A stretch of DNA of 64,000 bases from an uncultured Acetatifactor sp. Its GTDB lineage: Bacteria > Bacillota > Clostridia > Lachnospirales > Lachnospiraceae. Where the stretch lies: the NCBI GenBank assembly GCA_947586055.1, contig CANPXL010000014.1:1-64000 (forward strand), written 5' to 3'. Position numbers and translations under genes: made by a program. The first letter of the stretch is position 1; each line of letters begins with the position of its first letter. The notes beneath the pieces are model-generated. The model had not been told where the DNA came from and did not search any database. It worked only from the letters and a program-made list of their open reading frames with translations. Shown one piece after another: positions 1 to 8,894 of the stretch.

Positions 1-312
1 TATCTGAACGATCACCCAAACTCCGGTTATCTCACAGAGATTCTTCCGTTGAAATCTTTTCCCGATTATATTGATTACCTCCCCCAAGGGTGTATCGTTC
101 GCAAGATCAGTGTGATGGGTTATTTGCCCGAACCCGACAAATCAATCAATAAGTTTATTGCTATATCGAAAGACGAGTACGCAAACTTTGTAGAAGATAC
201 GATACAGCTTGTGGTTCAACAGTTTGCTGAGAAGAATTTGTTCACCCTTTTTCGGAATCTGTTTCCGCCATCAAGCGGTCAAAATCGCTTTGATACAAAC
301 GGTCTTGAATGA
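1..312 (+). CDS. C-terminal part of an unidentified protein
   Basis: An open frame runs from the first base of the window to a TGA at 310-312, so the start lies outside. About 103 residues are visible and match no family I recognise. It is AT-rich like the next 2 kb and unlike the GC-richer core genes. Its last 70 bases overlap the tail of the convergent RhuM gene, which is unusual for two intact genes, so one end may be a chance extension. It may belong to an accessory island whose main part lies to the left. I assign no function. Confidence 0.4.
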   Translation, partial: YLNDHPNSGYLTEILPLKSFPDYIDYLPQGCIVRKISVMGYLPEPDKSINKFIAISKDEYANFVEDTIQLVVQQFAEKNLFTLFRNLFPPSSGQNRFDTNGLE

Positions 313-1090
313 TTCTGTATTGTTCAAATTCACTTTCCGCAAAAGCTTTCGCAATGGCTGCGGTCACTTTGCCTTTATCCTGTAGTATTTCAGCATCATT
401 GAATTGCAGAAACGCATCTAACTTTGACGCCCAATCTGCCATTGTCATGGGGATATGCCGCCGTGCCTGACGGGTGGCGTAGTCCAGATACATCGTGACA
501 ATCTCATTTAATTCCTGCATTTCGTCCAGCGATAAATAGTTCTTGGCGATGGAAACATCAGTTTTTACGATTTTGCCATCCGGGGCGTTGCGCCAAGTGG
601 TTAATCCCATGTGTTCTTTTGTATGGTCAGCCCTCGCTACAATCACTTCGGCTGCGGTGTTTCCATGAACCGCATAGTGCATTTTATTCTGGACAGTCGC
701 AAAAAAATCTTTGGTGATTTGACTGTCCAGAGAATAATCTACTGACGTAGCGTAAATATCTGTTATCTTCTGATAGAACCGCCGTTCACTGGCTCGTATC
801 TCCTGAATCTCGGAAATTAAATGGTCAAAATAGTCCTCGTCAAAGATTTGCCCGTTGATCAGCCTGTTCTTGTCCAGAACATACCCTTGTTTTGTAAAAG
901 TGTCCAGAACCTTTGTTGCCCATTGGCGGAACTGAGCCGCCCGGCCGGAGTTAATGCGATACCCTACGGCGATGATGGCGGACAGTGAGTAAAACTTATA
1001 TTGGTAGGTTTTTCCATTTTCCGCAACTTGTGCAAAATTTGCACAAGTTGTTGCTTCATCCAATTCTCCGCTCTCATAGATGTTTTTCAA
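242..1090 (-). pseudogene. RhuM-family protein, 5'-truncated
   Basis: The 282 residues match the RhuM (virulence_RhuM) family, a DNA-binding-like protein common on genomic islands and near restriction loci. Recognisable blocks are GELDEATTCANFAQVAENGK, YSLSAIIAVGYRINS and FRQWATKVLDTF near the start, and a long helical C-terminal half. Family members normally begin about 45-50 residues earlier with a winged-helix segment, which is missing. The frame upstream of the TTG at 1090 meets a stop after two codons. The TTG overlaps the stop of the upstream HTH gene (ATTTGA), so the remnant could still be made by translational coupling. I treat it as a truncated gene that may be expressed. Family call is firm; function is unknown. 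Confidence 0.72.
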
Positions 1091-1302
1091 ATGCTTTCAT
1101 CGGGTGTAAATTCTGCTATGTCATCAAGTGTGAAGCCGTCACCCAAGATGTTCAGTATCATATTCAGCGTATGTGTGGTGACGGACTGATTTGTTTTGAG
1201 CCGCTGTATCTGCGACCTGTTTATGCCGTAGTGGGTGTATAGGCTGTACTGGCTTATCCCGTTTTCCTTTAAGGTTCGGAAAAGTTTATCAAATTTAATC
1301 AT
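1087..1302 (-). CDS. Small XRE-type helix-turn-helix protein
   Basis: A complete 71-residue protein made almost entirely of a Cro/CI-type HTH fold. Residues 18-38 (QYSLYTHYGINRSQIQRLK) form the helix-turn-helix, followed by the VTTHTLNMILNILGDGFTLDDI dimer/packing segment typical of single-domain regulators in Clostridia. An AGGAG ribosome site lies 9 bases before the ATG at 1302. The stop overlaps the start of the truncated RhuM gene, so the two form a coupled pair. It probably regulates its own locus, like other orphan XRE repressors on mobile islands. The family is clear from the sequence; the regulatory target is inference. Confidence 0.75.
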   Translation of the reverse strand: MIKFDKLFRTLKENGISQYSLYTHYGINRSQIQRLKTNQSVTTHTLNMILNILGDGFTLDDIAEFTPDESI

Positions 1303-1349
1303 ACTACAAACTCCTACACAGCAAAGGGTACGGTGTTAGTAGGAGAAGG

Positions 1350-1378
1350 TTGAAAAAAAGCAACGTTAATGATAAAAT
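1350..1378 (+). promoter_or_regulatory. Sigma-A promoter for the broken PD-(D/E)XK gene
   Basis: TTGAAA (1350-1355) and TAAAAT (1373-1378) are separated by 17 bases. The ATG of the downstream remnant is at 1402, with an AAGGAAG ribosome site between. The promoter seems to have survived the deletion inside the gene. Confidence 0.5.
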
Positions 1379-1401
1379 GGTTTTAGAAAGAAGGAAGTTA
1401 T

Positions 1402-1961
1402 ATGGCAGATATTTATGATACTGCATTCCGCACAGTTTTAAATATGTGCCGGTATTAAAGACACAAAAATATACGATAGACGATATCTTTGAAAAGAACC
1501 TGCTTATGCTGATACCGTTTTATATCTTTTCAAGAGAGGCCGATTTTTCGCAGTATGAAACGGATCCGGAAAAACTCGAAACACTCAAAAGTGAATACAG
1601 GACGATCATTGAACGTCTGGACGCATTGGTACAGGAGGGCAGGTTGTCTGATTTTGACAGGACGACGCTTTTGGAAACAGCTGATAATGTAATTCAGGAG
1701 ATTGCCAAAAAATATCAGAATGTTGTGAAAGGAATGGGTGAAGTTATGGGTGGTACATTATTGGAAACGAACGCGAGAAGGATAAAAAATGAGGGCATGA
1801 CTGAAGGAATGGCTAAAGGCAGGACGGAAGGACAGGAAGAGAAAGGAATCCAAGTATTCCTTAACTTAATTGGAGCCGGTATACCCAGAGAAGAAGCACA
1901 GAGACTCGCTGAGATTGGGAACGATCTTGTGGAAAAGGCTTTGCGGCTGCAAAAATCTTAA
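1402..1961 (+). pseudogene. Rpn/PD-(D/E)XK transposase-family protein, internal deletion
   Basis: The first 14 codons from ATG 1402 read MADIYDTAFRTVLN, the standard opening of the large clostridial putative transposase/nuclease family (PD-(D/E)XK, DUF4351-like tail). The frame then hits TAA at 1456. From 1446 another frame continues with PVLKTQKYTIDDIFEKNLL and LIPFYIFSREADF, which in full-length members lies about 130-150 residues further on. The nuclease core is thus deleted and the join is out of frame. The remaining 171 residues carry the helical middle and the MTEGMAKGRTEGQ repeat tail typical of the family. Almost certainly inactive. The full-length comparison is from memory of the family. 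Confidence 0.72.
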
Positions 1962-2359
1962 AAGACATTCTGCATATGCAGTATTAGTACGAACGCAGCA
2001 GATCATGGGAACGTGGTCTGCTGTTTTTGATCTTCCGGAACTTTTCTGTAAGCGACATAAAGATGCAAAACGATTTACTAAAGCGACGAAACGAAACAAA
2101 GCATTGATACAAATTCCCGTGTGTTCAACCAATATCTACCAAAGTTACAATGAAACAGCAACACAGCGCAAGGGCGGTTATAAACGTAAAGTTTGCAGCC
2201 GTCTTTTTTGTTTGGAAAGACGAGGAAGCAGAGAAGGAAGAAAGCAGATACTACCGGCAGGGCGCAGGAAAAACAACGGAAGAATCGTTCTGAAATGCTT
2301 CGTTTTACCGTATAGGTACAACCGGATGCAAATATACAGCCATTCACCGCAGGCCGCAA
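1962..2359. other. Gene-poor spacer between island debris and pst operon
   Basis: I see no convincing gene here. An open frame spanning 1870-2385 has no ribosome site, overlaps the previous gene, crosses a terminator and has basic, low-information composition, so I do not accept it. The region holds the terminator at 1996-2028 and then AT-rich sequence up to the PhoP-box-like repeat at 2360. Confidence 0.5.
1996..2028 (+). terminator. Rho-independent terminator
   Basis: A 12-bp stem (CAGCAGATCATG with CGTGGTCTGCTG, two G-U pairs) closes on a GGAA tetraloop and is followed by five T. It ends transcription from the broken transposase-family gene. Confidence 0.75.
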
Positions 2360-2376
2360 TTTACATTTATTTTACA
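2360..2376 (+). promoter_or_regulatory. PhoP/PhoB-box-like direct repeat upstream of pstS
   Basis: Two TTTACA hexamers (2360-2365 and 2371-2376) are spaced by five bases, an 11-bp period. This matches the Gram-positive PhoP site, made of TT(A/T)ACA-like half-sites at 11-bp intervals. It sits about 100 bp before pstS and the operon encodes its own PhoB/PhoR. Only two half-sites are clear, whereas strong sites often have four. Likely the phosphate-starvation activation site. Confidence 0.5.
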
Positions 2377-2461
2377 CAAGCATGATAACGGATTTGATTT
2401 TTCGGGACTAATATCTATCTGTACCCAATAGGGAACGATAAAAGCAAAGGAGAATTTTAAA

Positions 2462-3283
2462 ATGAAAATCAGGATGAAGAAGATGTTACCATGGATCCTT
2501 ACCGCTGCCCTGGCAGGATCGGCGCTTGCGGGGTGCTCCGCGCAGCAAAAGGGCGGCACAGTCAACACGGACGGTTCCACCTCCATGGCGGACGTGATGG
2601 GGGCGCTTACCGAGGCATTTCGGGAAAAGGAGCCGGACATTACCGTCAACTACTCCGGCACCGGTTCCGGCTCCGGCATCAGCGGCGTTCTGGACGGGAC
2701 CTGCGACATTGGTCTATCCAGCCGTGGATTGAAGCAGGAGGAAGTGGATCAGGGCGCGGTGGCCCATGTGGTGGCGCTGGATGGCGTCGCTGTCGTGGTA
2801 AATTCAAAGAACGCGGTGACGGATCTGACCACGGAGCAGATCGCGGACATTTTCACCGGGAAGATCACAAACTGGTCTGAGCTTGGCGGCGCGGACGCGC
2901 CCATTGCGGTTTACGGCCGTGAGGACGGCTCCGGAACCCGAAGCGCCTTTGAAGAGATCGTTGGCGTGGAAGGCGCCTGCGTTTACCGGAGCGAGTACGG
3001 CTCCACCGGCGATGTCATCGGCAATGTCGCCTCCAATGAAAACGCCATCGGGTATGCGTCCCTTTCCGCCGTGGACAGCAGTGTCACTGCCGTAAAGGTA
3101 AACGGCGTTATGCCCAGCGAAGCCACCGTCAAGGACGGAAGCTATACGATCCAACGCCCCTTCGTGATGGTCACAAAGGAAGGAACACAGCTCTCCGAAG
3201 CGGCGCAAACCTTCCTCGATTTTGCAACGAGCGCGGAAGCGGCACAGTACATTACAGCGGCCGGCGCCGTGTATCCGAACTGA
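2462..3283 (+). CDS. pstS: Phosphate ABC transporter substrate-binding lipoprotein PstS
   Basis: A 273-residue phosphate-binding protein of the Pst uptake system, anchored outside the membrane. The N-terminus is a lipoprotein signal (KK, hydrophobic stretch, LAGC with Cys25). The mature part shows PstS phosphate-binding loops: DGSTSM near residue 37, SGTGSGSGI near 68 and SRGL near 90, then YGREDGSGTRSAFEE near 154. The start has a clear AAAGGAG site. It is the first gene of pstSCAB-phoU-phoBR, spaced closely in one direction, and the PhoP-box-like repeat upstream suggests induction by low phosphate. Length is normal for Firmicutes PstS. Confidence 0.96.
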   Translation: MKIRMKKMLPWILTAALAGSALAGCSAQQKGGTVNTDGSTSMADVMGALTEAFREKEPDITVNYSGTGSGSGISGVLDGTCDIGLSSRGLKQEEVDQGAVAHVVALDGVAVVVNSKNAVTDLTTEQIADIFTGKITNWSELGGADAPIAVYGREDGSGTRSAFEEIVGVEGACVYRSEYGSTGDVIGNVASNENAIGYASLSAVDSSVTAVKVNGVMPSEATVKDGSYTIQRPFVMVTKEGTQLSEAAQTFLDFATSAEAAQYITAAGAVYPN

Positions 3284-3284
3284 T

Positions 3285-4157
3285 ATGAAAAAGGCGAAAT
3301 TAAAAGCGGCGGAGAGGGCCATGCAGGCTCTCTTCACCCTGTGCGGACTGATAGCGGTGGGGTTTGTACTGCTCATCACCATATATCTTGTCATTTCCGG
3401 ACTCCCGGCGATCCGGGAAATCGGTCTCTTCCATTTCCTTTTCGGGAAGACATGGGCTGCAGGCAAGGATCAGTACGGGATCCTCCCTCTGATCCTTACC
3501 TCCATATACGGTACGGCCGGAGCCATTGTCATCGGCGTGCCCATCGGCTTTTTCACGGCAGTATTTCTTGCCAAGGCTGCGCCGAAAAGAATCGCGAATG
3601 TCCTTCGCCCGGCCGTGAGTCTGCTGGCAGGCATCCCCTCGGTGGTCTACGGTCTTGTGGGAATGTGCGTTCTGGTTCCGGCCCTGCGTAACTGGCTTCA
3701 TCTGCCTGCCGGGGACAGCCTGCTTGCGGCGATGATTGTACTGGCAATTATGATCCTGCCCTCCATCATCTCTCTTTCCGAGACAGCTCTGGAAGCGGTG
3801 CCGAAGGAATACGAAGAGGCGTCCCTGGCTTTGGGCGCCACAAAGCTGGAAACGTATTTCCGTGTTTCCGCCCCCGCGGCCAGAAGCGGCATTGCCGCGG
3901 CGGTGGTGCTGGGGATCGGGCGGGCCATCGGGGAAGCCATGGCCATCATGATGGTGGCGGGAAATGTGGCCAATATGCCGGCCCTTACCAAATCCGTGCG
4001 TTTCCTGACCACCGGTATTTCCATTGAACTGAACTACTCTCAGGATGGGAGCTTACAGCGGCAGGCGCTGTTTTCCATCGGCCTTGTCCTGTTTTTCTTT
4101 ATCATGCTGATCAATGCCTTTTTGAACCTTGTTTTGAAAAGAGAGAAGGAGACTTAA
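3285..4157 (+). CDS. pstC: Phosphate ABC transporter permease PstC
   Basis: A 290-residue inner-membrane permease of the Pst phosphate importer. I start it at the ATG at 3285, two bases after the pstS stop, because the longer frame overlaps pstS. Hydrophobic segments begin near residue 15 and continue through the MetI-like permease core, with the PstC hallmark LAGIPSVVYGLVGM and the EAA-type loop EEASLALGATKLETYFRV that docks on the ATPase PstB, followed by GIGRAIGEAMAIMMVAG. It forms the channel with PstA. Directly adjacent to pstA, whose ATG follows the stop codon without a gap. Confidence 0.96.
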   Translation: MKKAKLKAAERAMQALFTLCGLIAVGFVLLITIYLVISGLPAIREIGLFHFLFGKTWAAGKDQYGILPLILTSIYGTAGAIVIGVPIGFFTAVFLAKAAPKRIANVLRPAVSLLAGIPSVVYGLVGMCVLVPALRNWLHLPAGDSLLAAMIVLAIMILPSIISLSETALEAVPKEYEEASLALGATKLETYFRVSAPAARSGIAAAVVLGIGRAIGEAMAIMMVAGNVANMPALTKSVRFLTTGISIELNYSQDGSLQRQALFSIGLVLFFFIMLINAFLNLVLKREKET

Positions 4158-5006
4158 ATGAGACGAAAGATCTATGAAATAGCGGGCCGGTTCCTTTTGT
4201 ACGGATGCGCGGCGATTACGGCCGGACTGCTTCTGTTTCTCGCAGGCTTCATCCTTTTCCGGGGGATCGGCGGCATCAGCTGGCGGTTTTTATCCACCGC
4301 CGAGAGTGTCATAAACGGGACTGTGGGCATTCTCCCGGCAATCAAAAATACGGTTTTTGTGATTGTAGTATCTCTGACTGTGGCGCTTCCCCTGGGGGTA
4401 GGCGCGGCGATCTATCTCACAGAATATGCCCGGAGCAAAAGATTTGTGGCGGCGATTGAGTTTGCCTGTGAAACGCTGGCAGGAATTCCGTCCATCATCT
4501 ATGCGCTTGTCGGCGTCATTCTCTTCTGTACGGCGATGAAGCTGCAAAAAACGCTGCTGGCCGGCTCCCTGACGCTGGTGATCATGATTCTGCCAACCAT
4601 CATACGATCCACGCAGGAGAGCCTGAAAACTGTGCCGGCATCCTTCAGGGAGGGCGCCCTTGGACTGGGAAGCGGCAAATGGCACATGATCCGCACGGTG
4701 GTGCTGCCGTCCTCCGTCAATGGGATCGTAACAGGGTGTATTCTCGCCGTTGGCCGCGTTGTGGGGGAAAGCGCGGTGCTGATGTATACTGCCGGAATGA
4801 GCATGGCGATGCAGAATTTCGCGCCTGACCGGGCGGCAGCGGCGTCGGGCGCCACTCTCACCGTCGCGCTTTACCATTACGCCAAAGAAAACGCGGATTT
4901 TGCGTCTGCTTTTTCCATTGCGGCTATTTTGCTTATCCTGACGGTGATCATCAATTTTTCTGCGACTTTTCTTGGCAGGAAGCTTAAGGAGCTGACCTAC
5001 GGCTGA
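4158..5006 (+). CDS. pstA: Phosphate ABC transporter permease PstA
   Basis: A 282-residue membrane permease that pairs with PstC. It has about six membrane segments and the typical PstA motifs: LPLGVGAAIYLTEYA, ETLAGIPSIIYALVGVILF and the EAA loop REGALGLGSGKWHMIRTVVLP followed by GRVVGESAVLMYTAG. It abuts pstC and is followed after about 55 bases by pstB. Normal length. No regulatory site was seen between the permease genes, so it is expected to be co-transcribed. Confidence 0.96.
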   Translation: MRRKIYEIAGRFLLYGCAAITAGLLLFLAGFILFRGIGGISWRFLSTAESVINGTVGILPAIKNTVFVIVVSLTVALPLGVGAAIYLTEYARSKRFVAAIEFACETLAGIPSIIYALVGVILFCTAMKLQKTLLAGSLTLVIMILPTIIRSTQESLKTVPASFREGALGLGSGKWHMIRTVVLPSSVNGIVTGCILAVGRVVGESAVLMYTAGMSMAMQNFAPDRAAAASGATLTVALYHYAKENADFASAFSIAAILLILTVIINFSATFLGRKLKELTYG

Positions 5007-5062
5007 CCAGTTTTTTGCAGGGAATTTTGACTTCGGCAGGAGACTTAAGGAGGAACTGATCT

Positions 5063-5821
5063 ATGACGGACCCCATTATTTCTGCGAAAAATCTTGATTT
5101 TTATTACGGCGAAACACACGCGCTGAAGGACATCTGTCTCGATATTCCCGAACACAATATCACGGCGTTCATCGGACCGTCCGGCTGCGGGAAATCTACG
5201 TTCCTGCGGACGATTAACCGAATGAACGACTTGATCGAAGGCGTGAGAGTGACCGGTTCCCTGACCTACCGGGGAGCGGAGATTTATGGGCCAGATCAGG
5301 ATGTGACGGATCTTCGCAAGAATATCGGCATGGTGTTTCAGAAGCCCAACCCCTTTCCCATGTCCATTTACGACAATGTAGCTTACGGCCCGCGCACCCA
5401 TGGAATCCGTGCAAAAGCGAAGCTGGACGATATTGTGGAGCGATCTCTGCGGGACGCGGCGATTTGGGACGAAGTAAAAGGAAGACTCAAAAAGAACGCG
5501 CTGGGACTTTCCGGCGGACAGCAGCAGCGGCTCTGTATCGCCCGCGCTCTGGCGGTAAAGCCGGACGTTCTTCTGATGGATGAGTCCACCTCGGCGCTTG
5601 ATCCCATTTCCACCTCCAAAATTGAAGATCTGGCGATGGAACTGAAAAAAGAATACACCATCGTCATCGTCACGCACAATATGCAGCAGGCGGTGCGAAT
5701 TTCAGACAGAACGGCATTCTTCCTGTTAGGGGAACTCATAGAGTTCGGGGATACGGAGAAAATGTTCTCCCAGCCGGAAGACAAGCGTACTGAGGACTAT
5801 ATCACAGGGAGGTTTGGATAA
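5063..5821 (+). CDS. pstB: Phosphate ABC transporter ATPase PstB
   Basis: A 252-residue ATPase that drives phosphate import. Walker A is GPSGCGKST (near residue 36), the PstB-typical [14 protein letters not shown] follows, the Q-loop lies in [17 protein letters not shown], the signature is [15 protein letters not shown], Walker B is [14 protein letters not shown] and the switch histidine is in [10 protein letters not shown]. The start has a strong AAGGAGG site. Its stop overlaps the start of phoU (TAATG), which indicates coupled translation. All catalytic motifs are intact. Confidence 0.97.
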   Translation: MTDPIISAKNLDFYYGETHALKDICLDIPEHNITAFIGPSGCGKSTFLRTINRMNDLIEGVRVTGSLTYRGAEIYGPDQDVTDLRKNIGMVFQKPNPFPMSIYDNVAYGPRTHGIRAKAKLDDIVERSLRDAAIWDEVKGRLKKNALGLSGGQQQRLCIARALAVKPDVLLMDESTSALDPISTSKIEDLAMELKKEYTIVIVTHNMQQAVRISDRTAFFLLGELIEFGDTEKMFSQPEDKRTEDYITGRFG

Positions 5822-6477
5822 TGAGGACACGATTTGACGAGCAGCTGAATACGCTGGGGCAGGAGCTGATCAGAATGGGGGCGCTGTGCGAAAAAATGAT
5901 CTCTCTTGCGGCATCCGCCCTCATTCAAAGGGACGATGCGCTGGCGGCAAAAATTTCGCCGCTGGATCAGGAAATAGACGAAAAGGAGCGGCAGATCGAA
6001 TCCATGTGCCTGCGGCTTTTGCTGCAGCAGCAGCCGGTAGCCCGGGATCTGCGGCAGATATCCGCTGCCCTGAAAATGGTAACGGATATGGAGCGGATCG
6101 GAGATCAGGCGGAGGATGTGGCGGAGATTCTGCCTTTTCTGAACGGAAGAACGCTTCCCGAGCATATCCAGATCCGGGAAATGGCGAAAGCAACGATCAG
6201 GATGGTGACGGACAGCGTGGATGCCTTTGTAAAACAGGATACGTCCATAGCAGAAGCGGTCATCGCTTCCGACGATATTGTGGATGACTATTTTATCGAG
6301 ATCAAAAACAGCCTGATTTCCCTGATCGCGCAAAATCCCAATGAGGGGGAATATGCCCTTGACCTTTTAATGGTGGCGAAGTATTTTGAAAGGATCGGGG
6401 ATCACGCCGTAAACATTGCCGGATGGGTACTCTTTTCCGTTACCGGGGAAAAAGGAGTGCAGCCGCCGACAGATTGA
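5821..6477 (+). CDS. phoU: Phosphate signalling protein PhoU
   Basis: A 218-residue all-helical PhoU with the usual two three-helix repeats, each about 100 residues. The metal/contact motifs are visible: LDQEIDEKER and RDLRQISAALKMVTDMERIGDQAEDVAE in the first half, SDDIVDDYF and YALDLLMVAKYFERIGDHAVNIAGW in the second. PhoU links the Pst transporter to the PhoR kinase and keeps the regulon off when phosphate is plentiful. It overlaps pstB by one base. Complete and normal in length. Confidence 0.96.
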   Translation: MRTRFDEQLNTLGQELIRMGALCEKMISLAASALIQRDDALAAKISPLDQEIDEKERQIESMCLRLLLQQQPVARDLRQISAALKMVTDMERIGDQAEDVAEILPFLNGRTLPEHIQIREMAKATIRMVTDSVDAFVKQDTSIAEAVIASDDIVDDYFIEIKNSLISLIAQNPNEGEYALDLLMVAKYFERIGDHAVNIAGWVLFSVTGEKGVQPPTD

Positions 6478-6552
6478 AAGCATTGCGAAAAGGTGCTATG
6501 ATAGGGCGGAGGAATGGCATGGCTGTCGGTCATAAAGTGAAGGAGAAACAAA

Positions 6553-7215
6553 ATGATTTTCTGCGTGGAGGATGACGACGGAATCCGGGATTTAATGATA
6601 TATGCCCTGAACGCGGCGGGTTTTACGGCTGTGGGCTTTTCGGACGGGACGGCATTTTGGGATGCGCTTCATGAGCAGCCCCCGGAACTGGTGCTTCTTG
6701 ACATTATGCTTCCCGGCGAAGACGGCATCGGTATTTTGAAGCGGCTGCGGGCGGAAGGAAATAAGGTGCCGGTCATCATGGCTACGGCAAAAGGAACGGA
6801 GTACGATAAGGTGATCGGGCTGGATCTGGGCGCGGACGACTATCTTGCAAAGCCTTTTGGCATGATGGAAATGGTGTCCCGTGTAAAAGCGGTGCTCCGC
6901 CGTGTTTCTCCCGTTTCTCAAAGCGAGGTGCTGTCTCACTGCGGGATACGGATGGATACCGCAAAGCATATCGTAACGGCAGATGGGATCCAGACGGAGC
7001 TTACCTTTAAGGAATACGAACTGCTCCGAAAATTTATGGAAAATCCCGGCCGGGTGTTTACCCGGGAACAGCTTTTATCAAGTATATGGGGCGACGCGTA
7101 TATAGGTGAAACCCGCACGGTGGACGTTCATATCGGTACGCTTCGCAGCAAATTGGGACGTTTGGGCGAGCGCATTGAAACGGTGCGCGGCGTTGGTTAT
7201 CGTTTGGGGGCGTAA
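6553..7215 (+). CDS. phoB: Phosphate response regulator PhoB/PhoP (OmpR family)
   Basis: A 220-residue response regulator. The receiver domain (1-115) has the acidic pocket EDDD near residue 5, the phosphorylated Asp50 in LLDIMLPGEDG and the conserved Lys in DDYLAKPFGM. The C-terminal half is an OmpR/PhoB winged helix with ELTFKEYELLRKFMENPGRVFTREQLLSSIWG and TVDVHIGTLRSKLG. An AAGGAG site precedes the ATG. It is followed two bases later by its kinase gene. The position next to pst-phoU makes the phosphate role very likely; PhoB and PhoP are the two usual names. Confidence 0.92.
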   Translation: MIFCVEDDDGIRDLMIYALNAAGFTAVGFSDGTAFWDALHEQPPELVLLDIMLPGEDGIGILKRLRAEGNKVPVIMATAKGTEYDKVIGLDLGADDYLAKPFGMMEMVSRVKAVLRRVSPVSQSEVLSHCGIRMDTAKHIVTADGIQTELTFKEYELLRKFMENPGRVFTREQLLSSIWGDAYIGETRTVDVHIGTLRSKLGRLGERIETVRGVGYRLGA

Positions 7216-7217
7216 AG

Positions 7218-8882
7218 ATGACAAAACGGATTTTCAGGTCAATCTGCCTTGTGGCAATCGCGGTTTTTCTTGCTTCCGTGGTATTGTTTCTGGGCGTGCT
7301 TTATGATTATTTTGGAAATGTTCAGCAAAAGGGGCTAAAGACACAGACGGAGCTGGCCGCGCAGGGCGTTCAGACTGTGGGTGAGGAATACTTTGAGGGG
7401 CTTTCTCCAAAAGGATACCGTATCTCATGGATCAGCGCGGACGGCAGCGTGCTTTACGACAGCGAAGCGGACTTTTCTGAAATGGAAAATCACCTTGCCC
7501 GTGAGGAAATCAAAGAGGCGCTTGCATCCGGCTACGGTGAGAGTTCCCGATATTCCGTCACCTTGATGGAACGCACTCTGTACAGCGCGAAAAGGCTGCC
7601 CGATGGGACGATACTCAGGCTTTCCGTGGCGCAAAGCACGCTCCTTACGCTGATGCTTGGAATGATGCAGCCCATCCTCCTTATCATTGCGATTGCTGTC
7701 GGGATTTCTTTCTGGCTGGCCCATCGTCTTTCCAAAAACATTACCGCGCCATTAAATCAGTTAAATCTGGACGATCCTCTGAACAACGAGGGATACGATG
7801 AGCTTTCTCCGCTTCTTCGCCGGATCGACGCCCAGCAGCGGCAGATCCGGCGGCAGGAAAAGGAACTGCGCCAAAAGCGGGAGGAATTTGAAGCAGTTGC
7901 GGAAAATATGGCGGAGGGCATCCTTCTTCTGAATACAAAAGGCATGATTTTAGAGATCAATCGCGCTGCGGAAAATCTTTTCGGAACGACCCATTCCTGT
8001 ATCGGGAAGCACATTTTAGCGGTCAATCGCAGCATGGAAATATCGGAGCTTCTCTCGGGAATAGAAAAAGGGGTGCGGACGGAAAAGATCATAGACTTAA
8101 ACGGCGGAAAATATCAGTTCGCCGTCAGCCCGGTCAAGGAGAGCGGGAATCTTTCCGGTGCGGTTCTTCTCATGCTTGATGTGACGGAGAAAGAACAGGC
8201 CGAACAAATGCGCCGGGAATTTACGGCGAATGTGTCCCACGAACTGAAAACCCCGCTGCATACCATCGCCGGGTGCGCGGAGCTTTTGGAAAACGGCATG
8301 GTGCGCCCGGAGGACAGGGCGAGGTTCTATTCTCAGATCCGGGGCGAGGCCGGACGCATGATCGCTTTGGTGGAAGATATTATTCGCCTTTCCCATCTGG
8401 ACGAGGGTGCGGATGATATGAAGCGGGAGCGTGTGGATCTTTATGAACTGGCGGTCGAAACAGCCGGATCGCTTTCCGGCGAGGCGGAAAGCGCTGGCGT
8501 TTCCGTCGGTGTCGATGGAGAAAGCGCCATGGTGGACGGCATCCCGCAGCTTCTTGAGAGTATCGTTTATAATCTTACGGATAATGCGATCAAGTATAAT
8601 CGACAGGGAGGAACGGTAAAGGTGTCGGTGGGGCATTGCCCCGAAGGGGTTCGTCTCCTTGTATCCGACACGGGAATCGGTATTCCGAAAGAACTCTGGG
8701 AGCGCATTTTCGAGCGGTTTTACCGGGTGGACAAAAGCCGCTCCAAAGAGCTTGGCGGTACGGGTCTGGGGCTGTCCATCGTCAAACATGCAGCAGGACT
8801 GCATGACGCAAAGATAGAACTGCAGAGCGCGGAGGGAGAGGGTACGACCGTTACGGTCGTTTTCCCGGCGGCAAAAGAATAA
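7218..8882 (+). CDS. phoR: Phosphate sensor histidine kinase PhoR
   Basis: A 554-residue membrane kinase. One membrane helix near residues 8-30, an external domain of about 110 residues, a second helix near 143-165, a HAMP-like linker with a coiled coil (RIDAQQRQIRRQEKELRQKR), then a PAS domain (about 225-320). The dimerisation domain has His341 in ANVSHELKTPLHTIAGC. The ATPase domain shows the N box (IVYNLTDNAIKYNRQ), G1 (VSDTGIGIPKE), F (IFERFYRVDKSRSKE) and G2 (GGTGLGLSIVKH). This is the classic PhoR layout. Stop-to-start spacing from phoB is two bases. Confidence 0.93.
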   Translation: MTKRIFRSICLVAIAVFLASVVLFLGVLYDYFGNVQQKGLKTQTELAAQGVQTVGEEYFEGLSPKGYRISWISADGSVLYDSEADFSEMENHLAREEIKEALASGYGESSRYSVTLMERTLYSAKRLPDGTILRLSVAQSTLLTLMLGMMQPILLIIAIAVGISFWLAHRLSKNITAPLNQLNLDDPLNNEGYDELSPLLRRIDAQQRQIRRQEKELRQKREEFEAVAENMAEGILLLNTKGMILEINRAAENLFGTTHSCIGKHILAVNRSMEISELLSGIEKGVRTEKIIDLNGGKYQFAVSPVKESGNLSGAVLLMLDVTEKEQAEQMRREFTANVSHELKTPLHTIAGCAELLENGMVRPEDRARFYSQIRGEAGRMIALVEDIIRLSHLDEGADDMKRERVDLYELAVETAGSLSGEAESAGVSVGVDGESAMVDGIPQLLESIVYNLTDNAIKYNRQGGTVKVSVGHCPEGVRLLVSDTGIGIPKELWERIFERFYRVDKSRSKELGGTGLGLSIVKHAAGLHDAKIELQSAEGEGTTVTVVFPAAKE

Positions 8883-8894
8883 ATAAGGACTCGC

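Noticed and set aside
1870-2385. 171-codon open frame on the plus strand after the broken transposase-family gene
   Set aside because: It overlaps the previous gene, crosses a strong terminator, lacks a ribosome site and has basic low-information composition.
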